From positions 806,001 to 870,000 of the forward strand of contig JAHBTO010000001.1 in the NCBI GenBank assembly GCA_019638525.1: a stretch of DNA of 64,000 nt. Direction: 5' to 3'. How positions within the stretch are numbered: position 1 is the first letter of the stretch; each line of letters opens with the position of its first letter. Shown in pieces: positions 33,996 to 45,584 of this stretch. The stretch is from Ferruginibacter sp. Its GTDB lineage: Bacteria; Bacteroidota; Bacteroidia; Chitinophagales; Chitinophagaceae. The notes beneath the pieces are model-generated. The model was given only the letters and a program-made list of their open reading frames with translations, did not search any database and was not told the origin of the DNA. The position numbers were made by a program, and so were the translations under genes.

Positions 33996-34658
33996 TTAAT
34001 CAATAGCTGTATTTAAATAATCTATCAATGGCTTCATAACAGTAAAAGTTGCTGTTATGTCCTTTACAAAATTATTGCTAAGTACCTGGGCATCGGTAAA
34101 AGGATGGCTTACAATAAAACTTTTCATTTTCAAAAATTCAATGGCAGGGTTATGTTCATCATATCCTTTTGGCGGCCTCATTAAACTTTCTTCGCTTTGT
34201 ACACCGCCGGCAAATGTTTTTTTAAACCGGCTGTTGCCAATTATCTTTTTAAAATTTTTAAAATTATAATCCAATTCCTGCCTTATATTGGCAAGTACTT
34301 GCGGCTCGGGCATCCAAATGCCGCCGGCGGCAAAACTTTTGCCCGGCTCAATATGAAGATAATAACCGGAACCGTTGCTTTTTTTGCCAGCTTTATTAAA
34401 GTAACAGGAAAAATGAGATTTGTAAGGGCTCTTGTCTTTGCTAAAACGTACATCCCTGTTAATGCGAAAAACACAATCCTTTGCGGCCTGTGTGCCTATT
34501 GCCGGTTCAAATTTGGCAATATGCTTTATTATATCGGAAACCATTTCCATAAAGCCAGCCCTAACAACATCGTATTGTTTACGGTTTTCATCAAACCAGG
34601 GTTTATTATTATTTTTTTTAAGGCTGTTGAGAAATTTTAAAGTAGCAGGATGAAGCAT
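33996..34658 (-). CDS. DUF2461-family protein
   Basis: The 220-residue protein matches the DUF2461/TIGR02453 family: FLNSLKKNNNKPWFDENRKQY at the start (about residues 9-29), CVFRINRDVRFSKDKSPYKS and GSGYYLHIEPG with GGIWMPEP. The function is not known. It stands alone, upstream of the hairpin at 33943 and downstream of the NUMOD4/HNH gene. Confidence 0.85.
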   Translation of the reverse strand: MLHPATLKFLNSLKKNNNKPWFDENRKQYDVVRAGFMEMVSDIIKHIAKFEPAIGTQAAKDCVFRINRDVRFSKDKSPYKSHFSCYFNKAGKKSNGSGYYLHIEPGKSFAAGGIWMPEPQVLANIRQELDYNFKNFKKIIGNSRFKKTFAGGVQSEESLMRPPKGYDEHNPAIEFLKMKSFIVSHPFTDAQVLSNNFVKDITATFTVMKPLIDYLNTAID

Positions 34659-34712
34659 ACTGGTTTTTAATTTGATATTGGTTGAATATGAATATATGAA
34701 ACCGGGTGTTTA

Positions 34713-35276
34713 TTATTTTATACGCCCCCAGTTTTCGCCGCTTTTAATACGAAACAAAGTCATTTCGCTAACCTTATATTTGGCTGCAAGCTGTTTGTAT
34801 GTAATTCTTCGCTTTGGGTTATTAATAATGTTTTTGATTGTTTTAACCTGTGCGGCGGTTAGCTTTAATCCTACTGTGCGGTTGGCCTGTTTTTTCTTAT
34901 ACGCTATTTTTTCGGGGCTGTTTTGCTGATGTGTGCTTACCATATCTGCAGTTGCCCATTTTAAATTTGTATAGATATTGTCAGTTTTTTTGTGGTTAAG
35001 ATGAATAACATATTCATATTTAGAAGAAGGTTTTTTACAAAACAGTTTTGCCACCTGCCGGTGAATATAAATAGTACCGTTGCTGTTATCTATGTGAAGG
35101 TTCAGCGTTCGGTAGCCCGATGTTACAGAACCTTTTAACAGTTTGCCATCTTTAAGTACATCGTTACTGTAACTGGCCGCCCTGCCATGCGATGATATTG
35201 CATATTTGTTACGAAGCTGTTTGCTGCCATTGAAGTTTATCTGTTTCCAAACTTCACCATTGTTTTTTTTAATCAT
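34713..35276 (-). CDS. Free-standing NUMOD4/HNH-like protein with C-terminal HTH
   Basis: Residues 8-35 match a NUMOD4 DNA-binding module (EVWKQINF, KYAISSHGRAASY). A central HNH-type segment follows (YIHRQVAKLFCKKP, then VIHLNHKKTDNIYTNLKWAT) and then a helix-turn-helix of about 45 residues (TYKQLAAKYKVSEMTLFRIK). In the usual HNH pattern a VNHxDG motif is expected; here it reads IHLNHKK, so nuclease activity is uncertain. Such lone genes are relatives of intron-homing endonucleases and are common in phages and Bacteroidota. No intron or split host gene is seen beside it. Confidence 0.75.
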   Translation of the reverse strand: MIKKNNGEVWKQINFNGSKQLRNKYAISSHGRAASYSNDVLKDGKLLKGSVTSGYRTLNLHIDNSNGTIYIHRQVAKLFCKKPSSKYEYVIHLNHKKTDNIYTNLKWATADMVSTHQQNSPEKIAYKKKQANRTVGLKLTAAQVKTIKNIINNPKRRITYKQLAAKYKVSEMTLFRIKSGENWGRIK

Positions 35277-35356
35277 TGTGTATGGTTTAGAAAATGAATA
35301 AAATCATAAGCTGCGGATTGGATGTAGGCCGACTATAAATATACTGTTTTTAAAAA

Positions 35357-37522
<2,166 letters not shown>

Positions 37523-38608
37523 TTAAGGAAATATCTGTTGCAGGTGTTCCCTTAAAACAAATTTTAATTGCCTTTTTACAATGGTGCCCATGGTGCTGCA
37601 TTTAGAAAAATACTTTGTATTGAAATGTTCATCCAGCTCTTCACGCAGCATTTTTATTTTATGAAACTCCGATATCTCATCCTTTACCATAGTGCTCAAA
37701 AGTTCAAACAATTGCTTGCGTGCAGCAATAGCCCTGTATGCCATGGCTGTTTGTTCTTCTACCTGGTATTGGGCAATTACTTCAGGACTAAGGGTTTTTA
37801 ACACAAGGTCAACAAAATCAAAATTCTCCCTGTAAAACTGAGGCAGGTACAGATTCTTTCTTCCTTCGTAACTCTGCTGGTCAAAATCAATGGCACGCAG
37901 GCGGTATTGAAAATCTTCTATATCTGGGGTAATATCTACCACAAAATTATAACTACGCATATCGCCCAGTAATCTTGCAAAACACCGTTCATTAAATTTT
38001 ACAAACTCTTTGGCAATACGAATTTTATTGGTTTCGGGCAGGTGCAGGTAATCTTCCAGGAAAACATCTCCGGGTATGCCGGGTATATGCTCTTCTACCA
38101 AAGTGTTTTTAAATGTTAAGAAAGTAATACGGTTGGGTGTAAGCAAGTCTTCAAGTTCTAATCCATATATACGTGAAGCATCTGCAACTTTAATATAAAA
38201 ATGATCGTAGTTATCGTTTATGCGGTTGATGATGCGTATGCGAAAGGGCATGCTGTTTCCAAATTCACAAAAATCAATTCGCTCTACATCTAAATGTTTT
38301 ACAAAACTAAGGTTGCCTTCTGTTTTTAATGCTGCATAAGTGTTTACAAGGCCTTCTTTTAAGAATTCCATTTCCTTAAGGTCGTACACAGCAGTTTCCC
38401 AGTGTGTTACCTTGCCTTTTTTGTTTATAACAGGATTTGAATAGCGGTAATTAAGCAGGTCACGGTAAGTTACAGGCAGTTTTTTTTCACGGCCATATTG
38501 CTGCAGGTATTTTTCTAAACGAGGGCTAATGGGAAAAATATCTTTCCTCATTATCGGTTTGTCGGTTTCGTTTTTTACCCTGGCATTTATGATTTGGTTA
38601 AACTGCAT
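37523..38608 (-). CDS. Conserved hypothetical protein with kinase-like loop
   Basis: A 361-residue soluble protein I do not recognise as a named family. A segment near residues 215-245 (LLGDMRSYNFVVD, then RLRAIDFDQQSYEG) resembles the catalytic and metal-binding loops of aminoglycoside-phosphotransferase/kinase folds, where H/GD-N and IDF-D motifs occur; no P-loop is evident. It lies 54 bp upstream of ligA on the same strand and may share its transcript. Kinase function is only a suggestion. Confidence 0.6.
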   Translation of the reverse strand: MQFNQIINARVKNETDKPIMRKDIFPISPRLEKYLQQYGREKKLPVTYRDLLNYRYSNPVINKKGKVTHWETAVYDLKEMEFLKEGLVNTYAALKTEGNLSFVKHLDVERIDFCEFGNSMPFRIRIINRINDNYDHFYIKVADASRIYGLELEDLLTPNRITFLTFKNTLVEEHIPGIPGDVFLEDYLHLPETNKIRIAKEFVKFNERCFARLLGDMRSYNFVVDITPDIEDFQYRLRAIDFDQQSYEGRKNLYLPQFYRENFDFVDLVLKTLSPEVIAQYQVEEQTAMAYRAIAARKQLFELLSTMVKDEISEFHKIKMLREELDEHFNTKYFSKCSTMGTIVKRQLKFVLREHLQQIFP

Positions 38609-38673
38609 ATCGTAAAGATAAGGCGATTGAAGATTGTATGTTTTTGATTTTATGGGTTCACCACCATTTACCG

Positions 38674-38681
38674 TACTTTTG
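38674..38681 (+). promoter_or_regulatory. Candidate -7 box for the amidohydrolase gene
   Basis: TACTTTTG matches TAnnTTTG, 17 bp before the ATG at 38699. The nearest TTTG (38643-38646) is 27 bp upstream, too far for a standard -33 box. Confidence 0.35.
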
Positions 38682-38698
38682 AAAAATAATTTATTGCT

Positions 38699-40351
38699 AT
38701 GATAAAAAAAATACCGGTTACTTTTTTATTAACCATCGCCTGCCTGGTATGCACACTTGCTTCCTGTAAGTTTCGGCAAAAAGTTGCATTGATTGTTCAT
38801 CATGCAAAAATTTACACGGTTGATGAAAAATTTTCTGTTGCCGAAGCCATGGCTGTAAACGAAGGAAAAATTATTGCTATTGGCAAAAACGACGATATAC
38901 TTAAGCAGTATGAATCAGATTCGTTGGTAGATGCCGGTGGTAAAACCATCTTACCCGGATTTAATGATGTTCATGCACATTTTGTTGGATATGCATACAG
39001 CCTGAAAGAAGTAAACCTGGTAGATACTAAAAGCTGGGATGAAGTGCTTGCCCGCTGCAGCGAGTTTGAAAAAAAATTACCTGCAGGTACCTGGCTAACC
39101 GGCCGTGGATGGGATCAAAATGATTGGGAAGTAAAACAATTTCCGGATAACACAAAGCTTAATGAACTGTTTCCAAACAGGCCGGTAATTTTAGAAAGGA
39201 TTGACGGGCATGCCGCCATTGCCAACACAAAAGCTTTAGAACTTGCAGGCATTAAACCGGGCGATAAGTTAACCGGTGGAGAGATTGAAACAAAAAACGG
39301 AAATCTTACCGGCATATTGGTTGATAATGCAGAAGTATTGGTTTATTCAAAAATTCCTGCTGCCGGCAAAGAAGAAAATAAAGACGCTTTATTACAGGCG
39401 CAACAGAATTGTTTTGCCGTGGGATTAACTTCGGTAAATGATTGTGGGCTTGATTATAAAACACTTGAATTTTTAGAATCGCTGCAAAAAGACGGTGTGC
39501 TTAAAATGCGTATGAATATTATGCTGAGCGATGCCAAAGAAAATTATGATTATGCATTTAAAAGAGGGAAAATAAAAACCGATTATTTAAATGTAAGCTC
39601 TTTTAAAGTATATGCCGATGGAGCCCTTGGTTCAAGAGGCGCATGTTTGCTGCAACCATACAGCGATAAGCCCGGCTGGACTGGATTTTTATTAAGTCCT
39701 CCTGCACATTTTGACTCGGTTGCCGCATTAATTGCACAACACGGATGGCAAATGTGTACACATGCCATTGGCGATAGTGGTAACCGCACCATTTTAAATA
39801 CTTATGCTAAATACCTGAAAGGGAAAAACGATTTGCGTTGGCGCATTGAGCATGCACAGGTGATTAATGAAAACGATTTTCATTTGTTTGGCGATAATAA
39901 TATTGTACCATCGGTACAACCAACACATGCCACCAGCGATATGTATTGGGCTGCCGACAGGCTGGGCCCTGTAAGGGTTAAAGGCGCCTATGCTTTTAAA
40001 CAGTTGTTAGATGAAAACGGGTGGATACCATTAGGTACTGATTTCCCGGTGGAAGATATCAGCCCGTTTAAAACATTTTTTGCCGCCGTAGTAAGGCAGG
40101 ATGCAAAAGGGTTTCCGCCTGAAGGGTTTCAAATAGAAAATGCATTAACACGTGAACAAGCCATCAGGGGTATGACGATATGGGCTGCCAAAGCATCATT
40201 TGATGAAAAAAGAAAGGGCAGTTTAGAAACGGGAAAGCTTGCCGATTTTATCATATTGGATACCGATTTAATAACCTGCGAGCCATCGGCCATTTTAAAT
40301 ACAAAAGTGATTGCAACTTATAGCAGCGGTAAAAAAGTGTATGGTAAATAA
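38699..40351 (+). CDS. YtcJ-like amidohydrolase lipoprotein
   Basis: The 550-residue product begins with a lipoprotein signal (cysteine in TLASCKF), so it is probably anchored in the envelope. The amidohydrolase-3 fold is shown by PGFNDVHAHFVGY (metal-binding HxH), CTHAIGDSGNR, RIEHAQ and PLGTDFPVE with the metal Asp. YtcJ-type enzymes hydrolyse C-N bonds in amides or imides; the substrate is unknown. It is divergent from the kinase-like hypothetical gene. Confidence 0.88.
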   Translation: MIKKIPVTFLLTIACLVCTLASCKFRQKVALIVHHAKIYTVDEKFSVAEAMAVNEGKIIAIGKNDDILKQYESDSLVDAGGKTILPGFNDVHAHFVGYAYSLKEVNLVDTKSWDEVLARCSEFEKKLPAGTWLTGRGWDQNDWEVKQFPDNTKLNELFPNRPVILERIDGHAAIANTKALELAGIKPGDKLTGGEIETKNGNLTGILVDNAEVLVYSKIPAAGKEENKDALLQAQQNCFAVGLTSVNDCGLDYKTLEFLESLQKDGVLKMRMNIMLSDAKENYDYAFKRGKIKTDYLNVSSFKVYADGALGSRGACLLQPYSDKPGWTGFLLSPPAHFDSVAALIAQHGWQMCTHAIGDSGNRTILNTYAKYLKGKNDLRWRIEHAQVINENDFHLFGDNNIVPSVQPTHATSDMYWAADRLGPVRVKGAYAFKQLLDENGWIPLGTDFPVEDISPFKTFFAAVVRQDAKGFPPEGFQIENALTREQAIRGMTIWAAKASFDEKRKGSLETGKLADFIILDTDLITCEPSAILNTKVIATYSSGKKVYGK

Positions 40352-40428
40352 TTTCTTTTTTGTTTAGCCTTGCCAGCTATTCAAAAAAAAAAGAAATAAT
40401 TGATATTAAAACCTGCGATGTAATTAAA

Positions 40429-41076
40429 TTACACATTCACTAAACCATTTTTAATGGCATACATTACCAGGCCTACCCTTGTTTTTACATGCAGTTTTTC
40501 AAACAAGGCATCCCGGTAGCCATCAATAGTGCGTGGGCTTACAAACATCTTATCGGCAATTTCTTTATAGGTAAGTTCGGTGCAGGTGTACTTTAAAAAT
40601 TCAGTTTCCCGTTCATTAAGCGGTGTAAGGTTTTGTAAGCCATCTCCTTCATCTTCTAAATTATTGATAGCATGTATCAGTTTACCGCTCACCAGTTCGC
40701 TGTAAAAAAACCCTTTTTCCATCAGCGACTGAATAGCTTTTTTTAGTTCAATAGGCTCGCTGTCTTTAAGTATATAACCCCTTGCGCCGTATTTAAGCAT
40801 ACGTATAATAGCGGTTTCATTATCATACATGCTTAAGGCAAGCACTTTTATACCTGGATGGTTTACTTTAAGCCATTGAGCAGTTTTGTAGCCATCCATT
40901 TCGGGCATGTTAATATCAAGCAAAACAATATCGGGTAATGAATGCGGGTGAAGTTTGGCAATAAGTTCTTTGCCATTATTGGCTTCAAATAAAACTGTGT
41001 GCCCCAGGCTTTTTACCAATTCGGCAAGCCCGTTGCGGAGCAATACATGGTCGTCGGCTAAAACAATGTTAGGCAT
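40429..41076 (-). CDS. NarL/FixJ-family response regulator
   Basis: The 215-residue regulator has a receiver domain with phospho-acceptor Asp54 (VLLDINMPEMDGY), the switch Ser in LALSMYDNE, Lys in LKDSEPIE, and a LuxR-type HTH (LNERETEFLKYTCTELTYKE, then SPRTIDGYRDALFEKL). Its start overlaps the histidine kinase stop by 8 bp, so it is the cognate partner. It ends the operon that starts with the lipoprotein gene at 43442. Confidence 0.93.
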   Translation of the reverse strand: MPNIVLADDHVLLRNGLAELVKSLGHTVLFEANNGKELIAKLHPHSLPDIVLLDINMPEMDGYKTAQWLKVNHPGIKVLALSMYDNETAIIRMLKYGARGYILKDSEPIELKKAIQSLMEKGFFYSELVSGKLIHAINNLEDEGDGLQNLTPLNERETEFLKYTCTELTYKEIADKMFVSPRTIDGYRDALFEKLHVKTRVGLVMYAIKNGLVNV

Positions 41077-41860
41077 GTGAATTATTTAAAAGGTTTATTA
41101 TAGGTAATTCAATAACTATACTTGTTCCATCGTTTACGGATGATTGTAACGTACAGGTAGCCCCAATAAGTTTTGCACGGTTTTGCATATTTTTTAAACC
41201 TATGCCATTTTTGTTTTGCATGGCAACTATATCAAACCCGGCACCATCGTCTTTCACGGTTAAAGTAAATGTATTTGGCTGATATTTTATATTCAGGTAT
41301 ATGTTTTTTGCTTTGGCATGTTTGATGGTATTGTTCAGCGCTTCCTGTACAATGCGGAAGATTACCATTTCTTTTTGAGGCGGTAGTTTATAAGTATCGC
41401 CGGTTATATTAAAATGTGTTTCAAACTCACCGCTGTTTTGTAATATCTGTAGCTCAACTACAAGCGATTGTAGCAGGCCCAGTTCAGCAATGCGGTCGCC
41501 ATGCATGCTGCGGCTAAGGTCTCTTAAATCGTTAATGGCTTTGCTGATAAGCTCTTTTGTGTCGTCTAATTTTTTTTGTGGGTTGTTTTCAAAAGTGTTT
41601 AGGTTAAGTTTGGCCAGGCTAAGCACCTGCCCCACGTTATCATGAATCTCTTCGCTGATGGTTCTTAAGGTTTGTTCCTGTATTTCAAGTTGGGTTTGTA
41701 GGAGCTCCTGTTCAAATTGTGTTTTCATGAGTTGTTTTTCTTTGAGAAGTTTGTTTTTTCGGGATGTAAAAAGAACCGACAACAATACTACAAATAAAGC
41801 AAGAGCAACTACAATAAGTATAATTGCTGTTATAAGGTCTCTTGTTATTGCTTCTTCCAT
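41069..41860 (-). CDS. NarX-type sensor histidine kinase (HisKA_3)
   Basis: A 263-residue kinase with one N-terminal membrane helix (residues 10-31), a coiled coil, the HisKA_3 phospho-acceptor His73 in ISEEIHDNVGQ, and a HATPase_c domain (IFRIVQEALNNTIKHAKA, then DDGAGFD and GIGLKNMQNRA). There is no extracellular sensor domain; sensing may fall to the upstream membrane protein, whose gene overlaps by 16 bp. It pairs with the NarL-type regulator. Confidence 0.93.
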   Translation of the reverse strand: MEEAITRDLITAIILIVVALALFVVLLSVLFTSRKNKLLKEKQLMKTQFEQELLQTQLEIQEQTLRTISEEIHDNVGQVLSLAKLNLNTFENNPQKKLDDTKELISKAINDLRDLSRSMHGDRIAELGLLQSLVVELQILQNSGEFETHFNITGDTYKLPPQKEMVIFRIVQEALNNTIKHAKAKNIYLNIKYQPNTFTLTVKDDGAGFDIVAMQNKNGIGLKNMQNRAKLIGATCTLQSSVNDGTSIVIELPIINLLNNSHA

Positions 41861-42489
41861 TTAATAGTAGTCAATATAGCTAATGATATACAAGTGTACA
41901 AAACATAAATCATGTTGTTATTTACCAATGTAAAAATTTTAGTGATTTGCCATTTTTTTTGCATAAAAATCTCAATTAAGAAAAAGGTAGTGAACTCTGC
42001 TACATTAAAAAATAACACTCCCGTACAAATCCAAAACAACGGGTTTTTTAATAAACTAACATGTTCATCATATCTAAATAAATCAATCAAACCTACACAG
42101 GCTGAAATAATCATCAGGCTACACCCTGTTTTATATGTAATGGTATTTGGAAACATGAATCCCTGTATCCACAATATATTTATAATAGAAACTACTGTTA
42201 AAAGAACCATACCTGTATATATTATTTTTTTATACTTTACACTTAAGCATAAACTGGCAATAATAAAGCCATAAAAAAGGTATTCAATTGGTATGGATAA
42301 ATTATATAGCCATGTATTGGGTTCATGTAATACTCTTCTAATATACCTTCCGGTAAGTTCAATACATACAATAAAAAATAAAAAGGGAATAAACCAGTGA
42401 AGTGGTTTATTCCTGAACCGATAAAAAGCTACTACGCTTAAAAGCAATGTGCCTATTTCAAAATAGTAGAATGTTGATAAAGGAAACAT
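41845..42489 (-). CDS. Polytopic membrane protein of a two-component operon
   Basis: About 214 residues with six or seven predicted membrane helices and few polar loops; unknown family. The start is ATG at 42489; a TTG at 42501 would overlap the lipoprotein gene. It overlaps the histidine kinase start by 16 bp and lies 2 bp after the lipoprotein stop, so the four genes are one operon. It may be the sensory partner of the short kinase. Confidence 0.65.
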   Translation of the reverse strand: MFPLSTFYYFEIGTLLLSVVAFYRFRNKPLHWFIPFLFFIVCIELTGRYIRRVLHEPNTWLYNLSIPIEYLFYGFIIASLCLSVKYKKIIYTGMVLLTVVSIINILWIQGFMFPNTITYKTGCSLMIISACVGLIDLFRYDEHVSLLKNPLFWICTGVLFFNVAEFTTFFLIEIFMQKKWQITKIFTLVNNNMIYVLYTCISLAILTTIKWKKQ

Positions 42490-42491
42490 TT

Positions 42492-43442
42492 TTAATAACA
42501 ATTATTGGGACATAGTTCTCCATGGTTAAATCCCCCGGAGGGAAGCAAACCCATTTTTTCAATTTTTTTATTAATACATTCTATTATATCCCAAAAGTTT
42601 TCATGTTTTGTTCCATTTAGCCTTGTGGGCACCAATATTACCGTTGTTTGGTTATCTTTTAACCTTGATAAACGGGGATAACTATTATCATACGCTGCCA
42701 TATTTATATTTACTCCGTCGATATTTGCTTTTGGTAATTTTAATAATTTAACAAGGGTGTAAATAACGCAAGCATCAATCCAAACAGATTTTGAAAGGCT
42801 GTCTTTGATACCCCCTTTTCGATAAATTTTTTCAAATTCTTTATTTTGAAGGTCTGCAGTATTGTAATCTTGTAAATAGGGCGATGAACAAATGCCGGTT
42901 ATCGTTATCTTTTGTTTACTTGTTTTATGGTCTGATATGTTTGGAGCTGTTGCTTTTTCAAAATATGTGGGAAAAATATTTATTGTTGTTTGCCGCTTAT
43001 ATGGGTCAGTACCGTATTTGGGGTTGTCTTTGGTTTCGCAGCCAAAGAAGATACGAATGCCGTCAAGGGCCTTGCCTGTAGCAGGGTCTTTTTGTGTTTT
43101 TAAGAATGTTGCAATACCTTCTACCGTGCAGTTGTCGAGCCAGTAAACCGGTTCAAAGGCATTTATTGGTTTGCCACCCTCGGTTTTAAAAATAGTGTTG
43201 AAATTGTTAAACAAAGTTTGTGCTTTACTGGTTTCAATAATGATATTAGCAATACCCCCCGCCCCATTACATAAATCAGTATTGTCAATACCTTCGCATA
43301 TTTCTAAACTGTCTGTATTAGCAGATACATTTGTAGGAATACTGTCATTGGGAGGATTAGTATTTCCTCCTCCGCTACCGTTACAAGAACAGATACAGTT
43401 ATACAAAAAGGCAATGGTAAAGACCCGGAATAACTTTTTCAT
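42492..43442 (-). CDS. Hypothetical lipoprotein of the two-component operon
   Basis: The N-terminus is a lipoprotein signal (CICSCNGSGGGN). The mature part of about 295 residues has seven or so cysteines and ends HGELCPNNCY. No family recognised. It is the first gene of the operon lipoprotein-membrane protein-kinase-regulator, and may report on the envelope. Confidence 0.65.
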   Translation of the reverse strand: MKKLFRVFTIAFLYNCICSCNGSGGGNTNPPNDSIPTNVSANTDSLEICEGIDNTDLCNGAGGIANIIIETSKAQTLFNNFNTIFKTEGGKPINAFEPVYWLDNCTVEGIATFLKTQKDPATGKALDGIRIFFGCETKDNPKYGTDPYKRQTTINIFPTYFEKATAPNISDHKTSKQKITITGICSSPYLQDYNTADLQNKEFEKIYRKGGIKDSLSKSVWIDACVIYTLVKLLKLPKANIDGVNINMAAYDNSYPRLSRLKDNQTTVILVPTRLNGTKHENFWDIIECINKKIEKMGLLPSGGFNHGELCPNNCY

Positions 43443-43618
43443 GATTAGTAAATTTTAGTTTAGGATTTTATCAGAACTCTAAAATCAACAATCATTTTGA
43501 TAAATGCAATAGCTTTTACACTTATTATTTTGGGTGTTTTCACCCTTCGAAAAAAGGCGTATCCACATTTGAAACTCTAACAGGTTGTTACAAATTTGTA
43601 AAACCAAAGTAATTTTTT

Positions 43619-44578
43619 ATGAAGAGGTTTGTGATAACAACAATGGCTGTATTGTTATGCTTAAATGGGATATGCCAGCAAAATATACCATCAAATAAAA
43701 CCGTATCAAAAATCATCAAAGTAATCAATGTGCAACAAAAACAAGTTAAAGTTAAAAACATGCAAAGTAACGGCGCTTTCATTGATGCCAAATTAAACGA
43801 ATCAGGGAAAATTCCAGATTCAATCAATGTTTATAAATTTGATACTGTGTATGAAATGAGAAAAGTGAAAAGGAATACATTTGGCGTATTTGGTGTTGGC
43901 AATGTAAATAAAGAGCAGCTTGAAAAATTTAATGCTTCAGGTAAATTTTCATGTTTTGTTAAACCATTAATGAGAGATAAATCTGAATTAACTTTTTACC
44001 TTTCTTTTAATAAAAATGCAAGTAATTCAGATTCTTTAATTGCACAAACTTTAATTTTTCCTGAAGTGGGCAATAATTCATTTTTAGGAACCATGGAGTA
44101 TGCAATTAGCCTGAAACAATATGCAGAGTTAAATTCATTTAAGGAGCATTGCATAGTGCCGTTTTTTGAATTTTCAAATAAATCTATAAAAGCATCACTG
44201 GATACCGGTAGCGCTAAATTGGCATCGTATCATTTTTCTACGCTTAATTATACTACCGGATTAAAATACCTTTTCAGGTTTAGTAAAACTGTAGATAGTA
44301 CCGAACATAATGTTGATTTTACTTTAACAGGTTATCTTTCTTATTTAAATATCCCTAATCAGGATACGGCAGATTACAGGATATTACTTAAAAATAAAAC
44401 GGTAAGCGATAATATTTGGGCAATGGGAATTAAGATCGGTATTCAATATAATAACTTCTCAATTTTTGCCGATTTAAGACATGTGCTTGGTTCCGATAAA
44501 AGGATTCCGATAAGAGAGCTAAGAGGATTTAATTCAAATATCGGGGTATTGTTTAATGCAGATATCTTAAGGTTTTAA
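43619..44578 (+). CDS. Secreted or outer-membrane protein, unknown function
   Basis: A 319-residue protein with a signal peptide (TTMAVLLCLNGICQQ). The mature region alternates hydrophobic and polar residues and ends in an aromatic residue (VLFNADILRF), as in outer-membrane beta barrels. I do not recognise the family. It is divergent from the lipoprotein gene and followed by another predicted barrel. Confidence 0.6.
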   Translation: MKRFVITTMAVLLCLNGICQQNIPSNKTVSKIIKVINVQQKQVKVKNMQSNGAFIDAKLNESGKIPDSINVYKFDTVYEMRKVKRNTFGVFGVGNVNKEQLEKFNASGKFSCFVKPLMRDKSELTFYLSFNKNASNSDSLIAQTLIFPEVGNNSFLGTMEYAISLKQYAELNSFKEHCIVPFFEFSNKSIKASLDTGSAKLASYHFSTLNYTTGLKYLFRFSKTVDSTEHNVDFTLTGYLSYLNIPNQDTADYRILLKNKTVSDNIWAMGIKIGIQYNNFSIFADLRHVLGSDKRIPIRELRGFNSNIGVLFNADILRF

Positions 44579-44721
44579 CCTTAATTTATTTTTTGGTCAG
44601 CATCAATGCAAACTCTGTTTTTTTCATTTATCAATTACGTACTGGTGGATATTTTATTTTAAAGTAATAACCGATATATTTATTTTCAATACAACTTCTA
44701 ATAAACTTAAAACAATACATC

Positions 44722-45474
44722 ATGAGAAAAATTTCTTTATTAATGCTTTTCATTTTTTGTTCAGCATCATTGCTTGCACAAAACGAAAATGAAAAAAAAC
44801 AACATAAAATGCCTGCGGCAAAAAATGTAGTTAAGCTAAACCTTTTTGCGCTGGCGCTTAAAAATTTCAGCATCCAATACGAAAGGGCTGTGGCACGAAA
44901 AATTTCAGTGGCTGCCACTTTTCGGTATATGCCCACCGGCAGCATACCTTTTAAAAGTACCTTTAAAAACCTGGCCGACGACCCCGATACCGAAAAGCAA
45001 ATTGACGATTTGCGTATTGGCAATTTTGCCATTATGCCCGAAGCAAGATTTTACCTTGGCAAAAAAGGCGCTTTAAACGGCTTTTACCTTGGGCTGTATG
45101 CCAATATTGCAAGGTATAATACAAGCCTGCCTTTTCAATATGACGACAACGGCACTACTAAAACAATTCCAATGAGCGGCAACCTCACCGCAATTACGGG
45201 AGGGATAATGATTGGTGCACAATTTAAACTGGGCGGCCCGGTGTATTTAGACTGGTGGATACTTGGCCCGGGTTATGGAACTTCAAATGGTAAATTAACC
45301 GGCAGCAAAAATATGACGCCTTCGGAGCAACAAGAACTGAGAGATTCGTTTGCCGATACAGATATACCGCTTACAAAATTCACTTACACTGTTAACAGCA
45401 CTGGCGCCACCATGGATTTTAAAGGGCCATGGGCCGGCATAAGGTCGGGCCTGGCAATAGGGATAAGGTTCTAA
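44722..45474 (+). CDS. DUF3575-type outer-membrane protein
   Basis: A 250-residue protein with a signal peptide (FIFCSASLLAQN) and a DUF3575-like region (NVVKLNLFALALKNFSIQYE, then RFYLGKKGALNGFYLGLY). Such proteins are predicted small beta barrels of Bacteroidota; the C-terminus ends in Phe, typical of barrel insertion signals. Function unknown. Confidence 0.75.
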   Translation: MRKISLLMLFIFCSASLLAQNENEKKQHKMPAAKNVVKLNLFALALKNFSIQYERAVARKISVAATFRYMPTGSIPFKSTFKNLADDPDTEKQIDDLRIGNFAIMPEARFYLGKKGALNGFYLGLYANIARYNTSLPFQYDDNGTTKTIPMSGNLTAITGGIMIGAQFKLGGPVYLDWWILGPGYGTSNGKLTGSKNMTPSEQQELRDSFADTDIPLTKFTYTVNSTGATMDFKGPWAGIRSGLAIGIRF

Positions 45475-45584
45475 AGTTTTAAGTCTTATTTATAAGCAGA
45501 AGTTGGATTTAAACGGGGCCTTCTGTTTTTCTTAAAGCCACGAGAGAGGTTTCAAACACATTCATGGCTTATGTTTTACAACCA

